Notes: generated by a model from the sequence alone, not told the origin. 64,000 nucleotides of DNA from Georgenia sp. M64 (GCF_038049925.1 NZ_CP145809.1:682001-746000), one strand, 5' to 3'; shown: positions 10,498 to 19,730, counted from the first letter of the stretch. A program made the numbers and translations.

Positions 10498-11676
10498 ATG
10501 CGTACCCCCACCCCCCAGGACCGCTTCTCCTTCGGCCTCTGGACCGTCGGCTGGACCGCCCGCGACCAGTTCGGTGACGCCACCCGGCCCGCCCTGCACC
10601 CGTGGGAGTACGCCACGAAGCTGGCTGAGCTCGGCGCCTGGGGCGTGACCTTCCACGACGACGACGTCGTCCCCTTCGGCTCCGACGACGCCGAGCGCGA
10701 CCGCATCTACAGCACCTTCAAGAAGGCCGTCGACGACGCCGGGCTGGTCGTGGAGATGGTCACCACCAACACCTTCTCCCACCCCGTGTTCAAGGACGGC
10801 GCGTTCACCTCCAACGACCGCTCCGTGCGCCGGTTCGCGCTGCGCAAGATCCTGCGCAACGTCGACGTCGCGGCCGAGATGGGCGCCGAGACCTTCGTCA
10901 TGTGGGGCGGGCGCGAGGGCAGCGAGTACGACGGGGTCAAGGACGTCAACGCCGCCCTCGACCGCTACCGCGAGGGCATCGACACCGTCGCGGGCTACAT
11001 CAAGGACAAGGGCTACGGCCTCCGGATCGCCCTCGAGCCCAAGCCCAACGAGCCCCGCGGCGACATCCTCCTGCCCACCGTCGGCCACGCGCTGGGCTTC
11101 ATCGCCCAGCTCGAGAACGGCGACATCGTCGGCCTCAACCCCGAGACCGGGCACGAGCAGATGGCCGGCCTGAACTACACCCACGGCCTCGCGCAGGCCC
11201 TGTGGTCGGACAAGCTCTTCCACATCGACCTCAACGGCCAGCGGTCCATCAAGTTCGACCAGGACCTCGTCTTCGGCCACGGCGACCTGCTCTCGGCGTT
11301 CTTCACCGTCGACCTCATCGAGAACGGCTTCCCCGGTGGCGGCCCCACCTACACCGGTCCGCGCCACTTCGACTACAAGCCCTCCCGCACCGAGGGCATG
11401 GAGGGCGTCTGGGACTCCGCCCGCGCGAACATGGCCATGTACCTGGGCCTGGCGGAGAAGGCCAAGGCCTACCGGGCCGACCCGGAGGTCCAGGCCGCGT
11501 TCGAGCAGGCCGGCGTCCTCGAGCTGTCCAGGCCCACCCTCGCCGAGGGGGAGACCCTCGCCGACCTCCTCGCCGACCGCACCGCGTTCGAGGACTTCGA
11601 CGCCGACGCCGCCGGTGAGCGCGAGTTCGGCTTCGTCCGGCTCAACCAGCTCGCGATCAACCACCTCATCGGCTGA
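10498..11676 (+). CDS. xylA: xylose isomerase
   Basis: Cytoplasmic metal-dependent isomerase converting D-xylose to D-xylulose. The 392-residue length is that of the short, actinobacterial class I enzymes (about 387-394). Active-site residues visible: H53 and D56 in the HDDDVVPFG block, E180 and K182 in [12 protein letters not shown]216 and H219 in [11 protein letters not shown], and the metal-binding HIDLNGQ near 242. GAGGAG at 10484-10490 is well placed for the ATG at 10498; an out-of-frame ATG lies five bases earlier. It is followed after 8 bases by xylB, forming a xylAB operon divergent from the ROK regulator. Confidence 0.97.
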   Translation: MRTPTPQDRFSFGLWTVGWTARDQFGDATRPALHPWEYATKLAELGAWGVTFHDDDVVPFGSDDAERDRIYSTFKKAVDDAGLVVEMVTTNTFSHPVFKDGAFTSNDRSVRRFALRKILRNVDVAAEMGAETFVMWGGREGSEYDGVKDVNAALDRYREGIDTVAGYIKDKGYGLRIALEPKPNEPRGDILLPTVGHALGFIAQLENGDIVGLNPETGHEQMAGLNYTHGLAQALWSDKLFHIDLNGQRSIKFDQDLVFGHGDLLSAFFTVDLIENGFPGGGPTYTGPRHFDYKPSRTEGMEGVWDSARANMAMYLGLAEKAKAYRADPEVQAAFEQAGVLELSRPTLAEGETLADLLADRTAFEDFDADAAGEREFGFVRLNQLAINHLIG

Positions 11677-11684
11677 GCGCACCC

Positions 11685-13130
11685 ATGGCCGAGACGCTGG
11701 TCGCCGGGATCGACTCCTCGACGCAGTCCTGCAAGGTCGTCGTCCGCGACGCCGCGACCGGGGCGCTGCGGCGCTTCGGCCAGGCGCCGCACCCGGACGG
11801 CACCGAGGTCGACCCAGCCGCCTGGTGGGACGCCCTCCAGGCGGCCGTCGCCGCGGCCGGGGGGCTCGACGACGTCGCCGCCCTCGCGGTCGGCGGCCAG
11901 CAGCACGGCATGGTCGCGCTCGACGGCGACGGCGAGGTCATCCGCCCGGCGCTGCTGTGGAACGACACCCGCAGCGCCGGGGCGGCGGACGACCTCGTCG
12001 CCGACCTCGGCGGCGCCGCCGCGTGGGCGGAGGCCACCGGGTCCGTCCCGGTCGCGTCGCTCACCGTGACGAAGCTGCGGTGGCTCGCCGACCACGAGCC
12101 CGAGAACGCTGCGCGCATCGCCGCCGTCGCCCTTCCCCACGACTGGCTCACGTGGAGGCTCTCCGGCGCGGCGAGCTTCGACACCCTCGTCACCGACCGG
12201 TCCGACGCCTCGGGGACCGGCTACTTCGACACCGCTCGCGGTGCCTACCGCCGGGACCTGCTCGCCCTGGCCCTGCGGCGCGACGACGTCGAGGGCATCG
12301 TCCTGCCGCGGGTCCTCGGCCCCGGGGCCGTGGCCGGTCACGGCGACGGCGGCGCCGGTCTCGGCCACCTCGTCCTCGGGCCGGGGGCGGGCGACAACGC
12401 CGGTGCCGCCCTGGGCCTGGGCATGGTGCCCGGTGACGTCGTCATCTCCATCGGGACCTCCGGCGTCGTCTCGGCGATCTCGCGCGAGCCCGTGCAGGAC
12501 CCCAGCGGTCTGGTCACCGGCTTCGCCGACGCCACGGGGCAGTTCCTTCCCCTCGCCGTCACGCTCAACGGCTCGCGAGTCCTCGACGCCGCGGCCCGGC
12601 TGCTCGGGGTCGACCACGCCGAGCTGGCGCGGCTCGCGCTCGCTGCCGATCCCGGCGCCGCCGGGCTCACGCTCGTGCCCTACCTCGAGGGTGAGCGCAC
12701 ACCGAACCTGCCCTGGGCGACCGGGTCGCTCCTGGGCCTGTCGCTCGCCGGCATGACGCGGGAGAACCTCGCCCGCGCCGCCGTCGAGGGACTCCTCAGC
12801 GGCCTGTCCGACGGCCTCGCCGCCATGCGCGACCAGGGCGTGCCGGTCGAGCGCGTGCGACTCATCGGCGGCTCCGCCCGCTCCGAGGCGGTCCGTCGCA
12901 TCGCCCCGGCGGTCCTCGGCACCCCTGTCGAGGTCCCCGAGCCGGGGGAGTACGTCGCCGACGGCGCCGCCCGCCAGGCTGCGTGGGTGCTCGCGGGCAC
13001 CGAGGAGCCGCCCGCCTGGACGACGTCGACGGTCACCACCTTCGACGCCGACCCGACGCCCGTCGTCCTCGAGCGCTACGCCGAGCGGCGCCACCTCGTC
13101 GTCGAGCGACCGGAGCCCGGCAACGGCTGA
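11685..13130 (+). CDS. xylB: xylulokinase
   Basis: FGGY-family kinase (481 residues) that phosphorylates D-xylulose to D-xylulose 5-phosphate. N-terminal ATPase-fold motif [13 protein letters not shown], the xylulokinase substrate block [11 protein letters not shown] near residue 73, a second phosphate motif SIGTSGVVS, and the C-terminal adenosine motif [14 protein letters not shown] near 390 are all present. It sits 8 bases behind xylA and is almost certainly co-transcribed. Its product is the same metabolite that araD makes, so both sugar routes in this window converge. A 23-base tandem duplication starts four bases after the stop. Confidence 0.95.
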   Translation: MAETLVAGIDSSTQSCKVVVRDAATGALRRFGQAPHPDGTEVDPAAWWDALQAAVAAAGGLDDVAALAVGGQQHGMVALDGDGEVIRPALLWNDTRSAGAADDLVADLGGAAAWAEATGSVPVASLTVTKLRWLADHEPENAARIAAVALPHDWLTWRLSGAASFDTLVTDRSDASGTGYFDTARGAYRRDLLALALRRDDVEGIVLPRVLGPGAVAGHGDGGAGLGHLVLGPGAGDNAGAALGLGMVPGDVVISIGTSGVVSAISREPVQDPSGLVTGFADATGQFLPLAVTLNGSRVLDAAARLLGVDHAELARLALAADPGAAGLTLVPYLEGERTPNLPWATGSLLGLSLAGMTRENLARAAVEGLLSGLSDGLAAMRDQGVPVERVRLIGGSARSEAVRRIAPAVLGTPVEVPEPGEYVADGAARQAAWVLAGTEEPPAWTTSTVTTFDADPTPVVLERYAERRHLVVERPEPGNG

Positions 13131-13133
13131 GCC

Positions 13134-13178
13134 GGGGTGCTTCCGCACGGCCGAGCGGGGTGCTTCCGCACGGCCGAG
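13134..13178 (+). repeat. tandem duplication after xylB stop
   Basis: Two perfect copies of GGGGTGCTTCCGCACGGCC plus GAG, at 13134-13155 and 13157-13178 (period 23), in the 102-base convergent gap between xylB and the P-loop ATPase gene. No clear terminator otherwise seen there. Confidence 0.85.
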
Positions 13179-13232
13179 CCCGCGTGCTGACACCCGGCGG
13201 GGACGCGCCCCGTGACGCCGACGAGCGGATGG

Positions 13233-13694
13233 TCAGTGGATGACGGTGAGTGGCCCCTCGTCGGGCGTGGGGGCCTCGAAGTGGTCGAAGTAGTGCGCCA
13301 CCGTGGACTCGTCGAGCGCGTAGTCGTCCGAGTGGTCGCCCCGTCGCTCCCGCATGCGCCGGAGCACCGTGTCTCGGTCCGTGGCGAGGTAGATGGTCTC
13401 AGGGACGACTCCCGTGGGGCGCAACAGCCTTCTCCACTCCTCGCGCATCTGACGTGACCAGAATGAGAAGTCCAGGACGACGTCTCGTCCCTCTGCGACC
13501 AGGGTGAGCAGTCGTTGTTGCAGGGTCGCTTCGATGTCTGCTCGCTCCTCAGGTCGGAGCACCGCCGTCGAGATGCCGCGATGCCACATCTCGACGTCGA
13601 AGGACAGGCGCGTCATGCCGCCGTTCTCCAGCTGCTTGGCGTACGTCGTCTTGCCCGCTCCGGCGGGACCACACATCAGCACGACGCGACTCAT
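13233..13694 (-). CDS. AAA-type P-loop ATPase/kinase, small
   Basis: Small predicted ATP-binding protein (153 residues) of the AAA_33/zeta-like kinase type. Walker A GPAGAGKT is at residues 9-16 directly after the N-terminal strand MSRVVLMC; a Walker B-like strand DVVLDFSFWS and an Arg-rich lid RDTVLRRMRERRG follow. Such proteins often phosphorylate small molecules or act as antibiotic-modifying kinases; the substrate here is unknown. The ATG at 13694 is preceded by TACGTT at six bases distance, fitting a leaderless start. It stands alone, convergent with xylB. No antitoxin-like partner is adjacent, so I do not call a toxin. Confidence 0.75.
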   Translation of the reverse strand: MSRVVLMCGPAGAGKTTYAKQLENGGMTRLSFDVEMWHRGISTAVLRPEERADIEATLQQRLLTLVAEGRDVVLDFSFWSRQMREEWRRLLRPTGVVPETIYLATDRDTVLRRMRERRGDHSDDYALDESTVAHYFDHFEAPTPDEGPLTVIH

Positions 13695-13700
13695 GCAGAG

Positions 13701-13706
13701 AACGTA
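13701..13706 (-). promoter_or_regulatory. leaderless-type -10 for P-loop ATPase gene
   Basis: TACGTT on the minus strand, six bases before the ATG at 13694; transcription would begin at or next to the start codon. Confidence 0.5.
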
Positions 13707-13876
13707 CCGAGCATTGTGGCGCGATGAGACGACCCCACGAGGTCCGCCCACGCCGATGAGCGGTAGGCGGCTCGTCGTCAGGACGAGGATCGATACCGGC
13801 GCTCAGCAGCGGTCCGGTGAGCCGCCGGTGTACGGCGTCCTGCGGTCCGATCACCGATCTGAGCGGGCCGCTGGCT

Positions 13877-15346
13877 CTACTCGGTGAGCTGGTTCCCACT
13901 GCGTGCCGACGACACGACGTCCACGATCGCCTGGGTGGTGGCAGCCGCCCCGCCCTCGGCCGCGACGAGCGACTGGTGGGTCTCGCCCTCGACGACCCTG
14001 TGCACACCGTTCGTCGACAAGGTGGCCAGGTGGGCGTGAGCCGCAGCGTCGCTCGGATCACTTCCGACGCCGGCAGTGAGCACGACCAGGGGCTTGTCGG
14101 CGAAGTCGACGAAGGATGCGGCTTGCTGCGCTGAGGCGTTCCCCCGCGCGAACTCCTCGACGAAGCTGCCGAAGTTGGCCGCCGTCGAGGTGGCGGCGCG
14201 AACCTCGCCCTCCGCCTGGGAGGGAAGGTTGCCCGACGTGAACTGGCTCTGCAGGCGGGCCACGCCGAGGCGGGCTGTGGCCGAGGCGAGAGCCGCCACG
14301 CGACCGACGGCGTTGTAGGAGTCGCGCCGGTCGGAAGAAGCGACCGCGGGCCCTGGCCCCGATGCCGGTGGTGTGGTGTCGATCAGGACCATTCCGGCGA
14401 CCTCGTCGGGGTAACGCGCGGCGTAGGTGAGGACGTACCGGCCACCGAAGGAGTGGCCAGCCAGGACGTAGGGCCCGTCGACGTCTGCGCGTTGCAGCAG
14501 GGTGTGCAGGTCGGTGGCGATCTGTTCGGCGTCCTGGGCGGTGTCGGCGGCCTCGCTCCACCCGCGACCGGCCCGGTCGTAGACGCACACGCGTGTGCCC
14601 CGCGCCACGGCCGGCGCGATCAGCGCCATGTTGGAGGACATCTCACCCATGCCCGGCTGAAGAATCACCGTCGGGGCGCCGGAACCCGAGCAGCTCAGGT
14701 GGAGGCGGTGTCCGCCGACGTCGAACACCTGGCCGGGCATCGGGTACGCCCGGCCATCGGCCGCTGTGGCCACTGTCTGGTAGCCGCCGCCCACGGAGGC
14801 CAGCGCGAGCGTTGCGATCACCGGATAGAGCACCAGCCGCCTGCTGCGGCTGCGCAGTCGTCGGTGAGCCCGAACGACCATCCAGATGGCGAGCGCCAAG
14901 GCGACGGGGGGCCAGGCCCAGTCGAGCACGTCACGGACCGTGGGTCCGAACTCCAGCAGGAGAAGACCTCCCAGGCCCATGAGGAGCGCCGGGGCTGCGG
15001 CCCACCGCTGCGGCTGGTCGGTCAACCGCACCGAGAGCACAGCCAACAGCGCCCAGCCCAACGCCAAGCCGCACAGCACCGCCCCGGTGACGGCGTCCTC
15101 GTTCGCCGGGATGAATGGAGCGGCGACCAGCAGCACGGCGCAGAGGAGCCCCACGGCCAGCGAGCCGGCAACTATCCAGCCGATGTGTCCCTGCGGACGA
15201 GCATGCGGATCAGCGCCTGAGTCACGGTCCCGGCCGCTGTGCTCGGAGGTGGGAAGGGAGGTGGGCGTCCGGCTGGCGGTCACGATGGCTCGATTCGGCA
15301 CGCACTGCTGGCGTCGCGTGAGTGCAGGGAACTGCACCTTGGACAC
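13877..15346 (-). CDS. alpha/beta hydrolase with N-terminal membrane domain
   Basis: Predicted membrane-anchored serine hydrolase (489 residues as drawn). The first 200 residues hold about four or five hydrophobic segments (for example GWIVAGSLAVGLLCAVLLVA, a Leu-rich AVTGAVLCGLALGWALLAVL, and LVLYPVIATLALASVGGGY). The C-terminal half is an alpha/beta hydrolase: oxyanion region LQPGMGEMSSN, nucleophile elbow GHSFGG with S299, and a late EGETHQS with the likely catalytic His. The substrate is unknown; the fold covers lipases, esterases and haloperoxidase-like enzymes. The GTG at 15346 is the furthest start; no strong ribosome site supports it and an internal GTG near residue 22 is possible. 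It is not an obvious MenH. Confidence 0.75.
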   Translation of the reverse strand: MSKVQFPALTRRQQCVPNRAIVTASRTPTSLPTSEHSGRDRDSGADPHARPQGHIGWIVAGSLAVGLLCAVLLVAAPFIPANEDAVTGAVLCGLALGWALLAVLSVRLTDQPQRWAAAPALLMGLGGLLLLEFGPTVRDVLDWAWPPVALALAIWMVVRAHRRLRSRSRRLVLYPVIATLALASVGGGYQTVATAADGRAYPMPGQVFDVGGHRLHLSCSGSGAPTVILQPGMGEMSSNMALIAPAVARGTRVCVYDRAGRGWSEAADTAQDAEQIATDLHTLLQRADVDGPYVLAGHSFGGRYVLTYAARYPDEVAGMVLIDTTPPASGPGPAVASSDRRDSYNAVGRVAALASATARLGVARLQSQFTSGNLPSQAEGEVRAATSTAANFGSFVEEFARGNASAQQAASFVDFADKPLVVLTAGVGSDPSDAAAHAHLATLSTNGVHRVVEGETHQSLVAAEGGAAATTQAIVDVVSSARSGNQLTE

Positions 15347-15531
15347 GTGCCGTCATCTCAACGGTAGCCCCGCCCGGGCCATGTGGACCCGAGCCGACGG
15401 GGTGAGCTTGCGGGGCGTGGTCGTGGCAATGCCGAGACCCGAGCGTCAGGACGACGAGTGCGACTCGTGAGGAAGAGGGAGGTCGACAAGCAGGTGGTGG
15501 GCCACGGTGATCGGAAGTTCTGAGGTCGGTG

Positions 15532-16395
15532 TCAGCGGTGGTCCGGTGACACCGACCCGTCGGCCCGGATCAGCCCCGCCAACACCCCGTTGAGGGCGTG
15601 CCGGAGCTCCTCGGGGTCGAGGCCGTCAGTCGCGAGCACCGCCACGTCGTGGTCCTCGAACACGACGGCACGCACGCCCGGCACGGCGGCGAACCGCTCC
15701 TCCAGGCTCGCGTGGGCCTCACCGCCGAGCAGATCCTCGACCTCCTCCGGCAGGCTCACCTGCACGTCCCACATGCCACCCTTCAGCGCCGTCACCTCGA
15801 CCGTGAGGGGTGCGGTCGCCGGCGTGGGTGCCTCGGCACGGACGACGTCGGCATCGCCCAGGGTCGGCGCACCTGCGAGCCGGCCGGCGGGGGCGTGCTG
15901 ATCGATCATCCTGCGCACCAGCGCCGACAGTGGCCGACCGGTCCGGCCCGACAGCACGTCGGCCACCGCCAGCGATGCCAGCCGCTGCGGAGTGTTGACG
16001 ATGCCCTGCAGAACCGGCTGGTGCCCCGTGACGAAGCGAGGATCGGTGTCGAAGACCCACTCGGCGCCTGTGCCCATGGTGATCACCTCGGCCACCGCGG
16101 CGGCGAGACCCTCGACCCACTCCGCGCCGACCTCGGTCCAGTCAGGCCGGTGCGCGGGCGCCTCGAACCAGTACGGCTCGACGGTCACCGGACCGGGGTC
16201 GTGCGCCCTCGCCGCGACGAACGCAGCCAGGGCGTCGAGCGACTCCACCGACCGGTCCACCCGGGGACCGTCCGCGGCGGCCACCCGGTCCCTGAACCAA
16301 GGCAACCGCCAGCAGAGCTGCTCGACGTAGGCACGCGCCATCGGGAGTGCGACCTCGCGTGAGGCTGGGGAGCCACTGTCGAAGTGAGGGGTCAT
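15532..16395 (-). CDS. hypothetical protein
   Basis: I do not recognise this 287-residue protein. It is soluble-looking, with no signal peptide or membrane segment. The N-terminal half is helical and aromatic-rich (ARAYVEQLCWRLPWF, EPYWFEAPAHRPDW, FDTDPRFVTGHQPVL); the C-terminal part has alternating strands and ends with an acidic helix (LDPEELRHALNGVLAGLI). The frame is open to a GTG at 16425, but the ATG at 16395 (MTPHFDSGSP) is the more natural start. Codon use looks like that of its neighbours (GC-rich third positions), which supports a real gene. It is divergent from the aldose epimerase and followed after 185 bases by the hydrolase gene. Confidence 0.6.
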   Translation of the reverse strand: MTPHFDSGSPASREVALPMARAYVEQLCWRLPWFRDRVAAADGPRVDRSVESLDALAAFVAARAHDPGPVTVEPYWFEAPAHRPDWTEVGAEWVEGLAAAVAEVITMGTGAEWVFDTDPRFVTGHQPVLQGIVNTPQRLASLAVADVLSGRTGRPLSALVRRMIDQHAPAGRLAGAPTLGDADVVRAEAPTPATAPLTVEVTALKGGMWDVQVSLPEEVEDLLGGEAHASLEERFAAVPGVRAVVFEDHDVAVLATDGLDPEELRHALNGVLAGLIRADGSVSPDHR

Positions 16396-16570
16396 GGCAG
16401 ACAGATCCTGACCTTGATGCCGCACAATCTCAACAGCGTCCGGGGGCCGAGGTCGCCGACCGGATCTCCCGCTGTCCGCGCGAGCGGCGGTACAAGGGCC
16501 GTGGAGCCCACACCGGTGGCACCTGAGCCTCGACCGGCCACCCGAGGACCCGATCTGGAACGATCACCCC

Positions 16571-17476
16571 ATGAGTGACCTCCCGAACCCCGGCGGGACC
16601 GCCGTGCGCCTGTCCGCGGGCCGCTACGAAGCCGTGGTCCACACCGTCGGCGCCGCGCTGGCGCGGCTGACCCTCGACGGCACCGACCTCGTGCTCCCCG
16701 TGGCCGACGACGAGCTCGCCCCGTCCTACGCCGGCAAGACCCTCGTCCCGTGGCCCAACCGGATCGTCGGGGGCACCTACTCCTTCGCCGGCCAGGACCA
16801 CGAGGTCCCGGTCAACGAGCACGCCACCGGCTGCGCCCTGCACGGCCTCATGTGCTTCACCGACTACGCTGTGGTCTCGTCCTCCGGCGAGGAGGTGGTG
16901 CTCGCGGCCGACGTCCTCCCCCGCTACGGCTACCCGTTCCACCCGCGTTCGGAGGTCACCTACCGGCTGAGCGCCGGCGGCCTGGAGGTCACCATCGCCG
17001 CCACGAACGTCGGCGGCGCGGCGGCTCCGTACGGCGCCTCGTCGCACCCCTACCTCACGTGCGGTCTGGAGCCGGTAGACGGGTGCACGCTGGACGTGCC
17101 CGCGACCCGGGTCCTCACGGTCGACGATCGGCTGCACCCGGTGGCGCTCGCCCGCGTGGAGGACGAGGGGCTCGACTACCGCGGCGGCCGCGTGCTCGGC
17201 GCCGCGCAGGTCGACCACGCCTACACCGGCCTGCCCGCGGGGGAGTGGGAGGTCAGCCTCACCAGCTCCGACGGCACGGTCGTCAGCCGGTTGCGCGCCG
17301 ACGCGCGGTGGCTGCAGGTCTACTCCGGTGACCTCGTGGGCCGGGTGGCAGCCGCCGTCGAGCCCATGACGTGCCCGCCGGACGCGTTCAGCTCAGGGAC
17401 CGACGTCGTCGTCCTCGAACCCGGCGGGAGCCACCGGATCACGTTCACCATCGACGGCGAGGTCACCCCGCGCTGA
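16571..17476 (+). CDS. aldose 1-epimerase family protein
   Basis: Cytoplasmic mutarotase-fold enzyme (301 residues) expected to interconvert alpha and beta anomers of sugars, or to act on hexose 6-phosphates as in the YeaD branch. Visible family marks are LVPWPNRIVGGTYSF (substrate Arg near residue 64), the ALHGLM His block near 94, YPFHPRSEVTY, the GASSHPYL segment with a second His, and VVVLEPGGSHR near the end carrying the catalytic Glu region. It could assist the pentose locus upstream by supplying the correct anomer. It stands alone and meets the KtrA gene tail-to-tail with a hairpin between them. Confidence 0.85.
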   Translation: MSDLPNPGGTAVRLSAGRYEAVVHTVGAALARLTLDGTDLVLPVADDELAPSYAGKTLVPWPNRIVGGTYSFAGQDHEVPVNEHATGCALHGLMCFTDYAVVSSSGEEVVLAADVLPRYGYPFHPRSEVTYRLSAGGLEVTIAATNVGGAAAPYGASSHPYLTCGLEPVDGCTLDVPATRVLTVDDRLHPVALARVEDEGLDYRGGRVLGAAQVDHAYTGLPAGEWEVSLTSSDGTVVSRLRADARWLQVYSGDLVGRVAAAVEPMTCPPDAFSSGTDVVVLEPGGSHRITFTIDGEVTPR

Positions 17477-17493
17477 GTTCTCGGCGCGCGGAT

Positions 17494-17513
17494 CACCGGC
17501 CTCACGGCCGGTG
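17494..17513. terminator. bidirectional hairpin between aldose epimerase and ktrA
   Basis: Perfect eight-base arms CACCGGCC/GGCCGGTG around a TCAC loop, overlapping the ktrA stop codon, in a 25-base convergent gap. It can serve both transcripts. Confidence 0.6.
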
Positions 17514-18167
17514 CGCGAACGTCTCCAGGAGGTTGGTGTCGCCGCTGACGATGAGCAGGTCGTCCCCACCGATCCGGGTGGCCGGGGTGGCGTACTCGAA
17601 CGGCTCCCCGGGCGGCTTGACCCCGATGACCGTCACGCCGTACTTCTCCCGGATGCGCGACTCGGCCAGCGTGAACCCGTGGGTCTCCCGGGGCGGGCGC
17701 ATCTTGACGATGGTGAACCCGTCCTCCATCTCGATGTAGTCGAGCATCCGCCCGGAGACCATGTGCGCCACGCGCTGGCCGGCGTCGTACTCGGGGTAGA
17801 CCACGTGGTGCGCGCCGATGCGCCGCAGGATCCGGCCGTGCTCGGCGCTGACCGCCTTGGCCCAGATCTGCGGCATCTTGAGGTCTACGAGGTTGGCGGT
17901 GATGAGCACCGAGGCCTCGAGCGAGGTCCCCACGCCGACGACGGCGACCGGGAACTCCTCCGCCCCGAGCTGCTGCAGGGCCTCGGGGTTGGAGGCGTCG
18001 GCCTCGACCAGGGGCAGGCGGCTGGACCACTGCTGGACCAGGGCGGCGTCCTTCTCGACGGCGAGGACCTCGCGGCCGAGCCGGTCGAGGGTGGCGGCGA
18101 GCGCGGCACCGAACCGGCCGAGCCCGATGACGAGCACGCCGGAGTCCCGGGACTGCTCCTTGGCCAT
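17502..18167 (-). CDS. ktrA: potassium channel regulatory subunit, TrkA/KtrA family
   Basis: Cytoplasmic RCK-type gating subunit (221 residues) of a KtrAB potassium uptake system. The N-terminal Rossmann fold has GLGRFG with G15/G17/G20 and an acidic residue closing strand 2 (VEKD), as needed to bind NAD(H) or ATP/ADP; the C-terminal TrkA_C part (KYGVTVIGVKPPGEPFEYATPATRI split over residues 170-200) binds further ligands such as c-di-AMP in relatives. It follows the KtrB gene on the same strand after 67 bases that contain an eight-base-pair hairpin, so channel and gate are probably one operon. Confidence 0.9.
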   Translation of the reverse strand: MAKEQSRDSGVLVIGLGRFGAALAATLDRLGREVLAVEKDAALVQQWSSRLPLVEADASNPEALQQLGAEEFPVAVVGVGTSLEASVLITANLVDLKMPQIWAKAVSAEHGRILRRIGAHHVVYPEYDAGQRVAHMVSGRMLDYIEMEDGFTIVKMRPPRETHGFTLAESRIREKYGVTVIGVKPPGEPFEYATPATRIGGDDLLIVSGDTNLLETFAHRP

Positions 18168-18191
18168 GGCTTCCTTCTTCCTTGTGCTGCG

Positions 18192-18219
18192 GGCCGCCCT
18201 GCTCGTGCTGCGGGCGGCC
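18192..18219 (-). repeat. hairpin between ktrB and ktrA
   Basis: Perfect inverted repeat GGCCGCCC / GGGCGGCC with a 12-base loop in the 67-base spacer of the ktrB-ktrA pair, overlapping two near-copies of GTGCTGCGGGC. It could tune the ratio of channel to gating subunit or be incidental in such GC-rich DNA. Confidence 0.4.
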
Positions 18220-18234
18220 GGACCGCCGGGGGGC

Positions 18235-19632
18235 TCAGCCGATGATCGGCCGCTCGTTGGGCATGCGGATGACGCGGCGGCGCTCCCGCAGGGCGAGCGC
18301 CGCGGCCACGGTCATGGTGCCGGTTCGGCCGGCGAACATCAGCGCGGAGAGCAGGTACTTCCCGCTGTCGGGCAGGTTCGGGGTGATGCCGGTGCTCAGC
18401 CCCACGGTCGCGAAGGCGGAGATCACCTCGAAGAGGATGACGTCCAGGCGCATGTTCGTCAGCATGAGCAGGGCAAGCGTGGAGATCCCCACCAGGCTCG
18501 AGCCGATGAACGCCACCGACACGGCCAGACGCACGGTGGACGAGCCCACCCGGCGCCCGAAGGCCTCGATGTCACGGTCGCCGCGCGCCTCGGCGACGAT
18601 CGCGAGGACCAGCACGGCGAACGTGGAGACCTTGATCCCACCGGCCGTCGACGCCGAGCCGCCACCGACGAACATCAGCGCGTCCAGCATGAACCACGTC
18701 GCCTCGCGCATCTCCCCGACGTCGACCGTGGACAGCCCCGACGAGCGGGGGGTGATCCCGTGCACCAGGCTGGCGAGGATCTTCTCGCTGAGCGAGAGCG
18801 GCCCGAAGGTCTTCTCGTTGGTCCACTCGAACACCGCGACGGCCAGGACGGCGCCGACGAACAGGGCCGCGTAGGTGACGAGGGTGAGCTTGGTGTGCAG
18901 GCTCCACCGTCGCGGCGTGCGCCGGACCCGCCAGACGTTGAGGATCACGGGGAAGCCGACGGCGCCCACGAACGTGCCGACGACGATGGGCAGGCCGATC
19001 CACCAGTCGCCGACGAAGGGGGCGAGCCCGCCCTCGAGGACGACGAAGCCGGCGTTGTTGAAGATGCTCAGGGCCATGAACAGCCCGTGCCACAGGGCCG
19101 ACGGGACGGACTCGCCGAGGGTCAGGAACCGGGGCACCAGGATGACCGTGAGGATGGCCTCGACGACGAGGGAGGCGACGACGACGGCCCGGACGAGGGA
19201 ACCGACCTCGCCGAGCCGGGCGGTCTTGGTCTCCGACGCCGCGAGCATCCGCTGGGTCAGGCCGATCCGCCTCGAGACCGCCAGGCCGAGGATCGAGGCC
19301 AGGGTCATGACGCCGAGGCCACCGATCTTGATGCCCACCAGCAGCACGGCCTGGCCGAAGCCCGACCAGTACGTCGCGGTGTCCACGGTGACGAGGCCGG
19401 TGACGCACACCGCGGAGGTGGCGTTGAACAGCGCGTCGGCGAACGGCGCGCGCTCGCCCGAGGCCGTGGCGATCGGCAGCGAGAGCAGCGCGGTCTCGAT
19501 GGCGATGATCGAGGCGAAGACGAGCAGCGCCAGCCGGGCGGGGGAGGAGCGGGCGATGTGGTCGACCCAGTCCCGGCCGGTCGCGAGGAAGCCCGGGATC
19601 GCCGAATCGCGCACCGAACCCGCCCTGCGCAC
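18235..19632 (-). CDS. ktrB: potassium transporter membrane subunit, TrkH/KtrB family
   Basis: Integral membrane K+ translocating subunit (465 residues) built from four membrane-pore-membrane repeats. Pore-loop signatures with the conserved selectivity Gly are visible: AVCVTGLVT near residue 80, SIFNNAGF, GSASTAGGIK and the last GLSTGIT. The frame extends to a GTG at 19668, but the GTG at 19632 has GAGGGAGGG directly upstream and leaves a normal cytoplasmic N-terminus before the first membrane helix (LALLVFASIIAIETALLSL); a GTG 18 bases later is also possible. The gating gene ktrA follows. Function as Na+- or H+-coupled K+ uptake is from the family. Confidence 0.9.
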   Translation of the reverse strand: MRRAGSVRDSAIPGFLATGRDWVDHIARSSPARLALLVFASIIAIETALLSLPIATASGERAPFADALFNATSAVCVTGLVTVDTATYWSGFGQAVLLVGIKIGGLGVMTLASILGLAVSRRIGLTQRMLAASETKTARLGEVGSLVRAVVVASLVVEAILTVILVPRFLTLGESVPSALWHGLFMALSIFNNAGFVVLEGGLAPFVGDWWIGLPIVVGTFVGAVGFPVILNVWRVRRTPRRWSLHTKLTLVTYAALFVGAVLAVAVFEWTNEKTFGPLSLSEKILASLVHGITPRSSGLSTVDVGEMREATWFMLDALMFVGGGSASTAGGIKVSTFAVLVLAIVAEARGDRDIEAFGRRVGSSTVRLAVSVAFIGSSLVGISTLALLMLTNMRLDVILFEVISAFATVGLSTGITPNLPDSGKYLLSALMFAGRTGTMTVAAALALRERRRVIRMPNERPIIG

Positions 19633-19718
19633 CAGCCCTCCCTCACCGTGGTGGAGCCACCTTGGCACATCGGCGCCCGGTGCACCTGCCGCACCCGCCG
19701 GGCCTGCGACCTGCCCGC

Positions 19719-19724
19719 TACGGT
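19719..19724 (+). promoter_or_regulatory. leaderless-type -10 for deacetylase gene
   Basis: TACGGT six bases before the ATG at 19731; no room for a ribosome site, so the transcript probably begins at the start codon. Confidence 0.55.
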
Positions 19725-19730
19725 GTGGCC

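Noticed and set aside
13233-13694. Zeta-like toxin
   Set aside because: Only generic P-loop and lid motifs are visible and there is no antitoxin partner; kept as a P-loop ATPase/kinase of unknown role.
13877-15346. Alpha/beta hydrolase as the missing menH
   Set aside because: It has a multi-helix membrane domain and lies 16 kb from the men genes; MenH is a soluble protein of about 250 residues.
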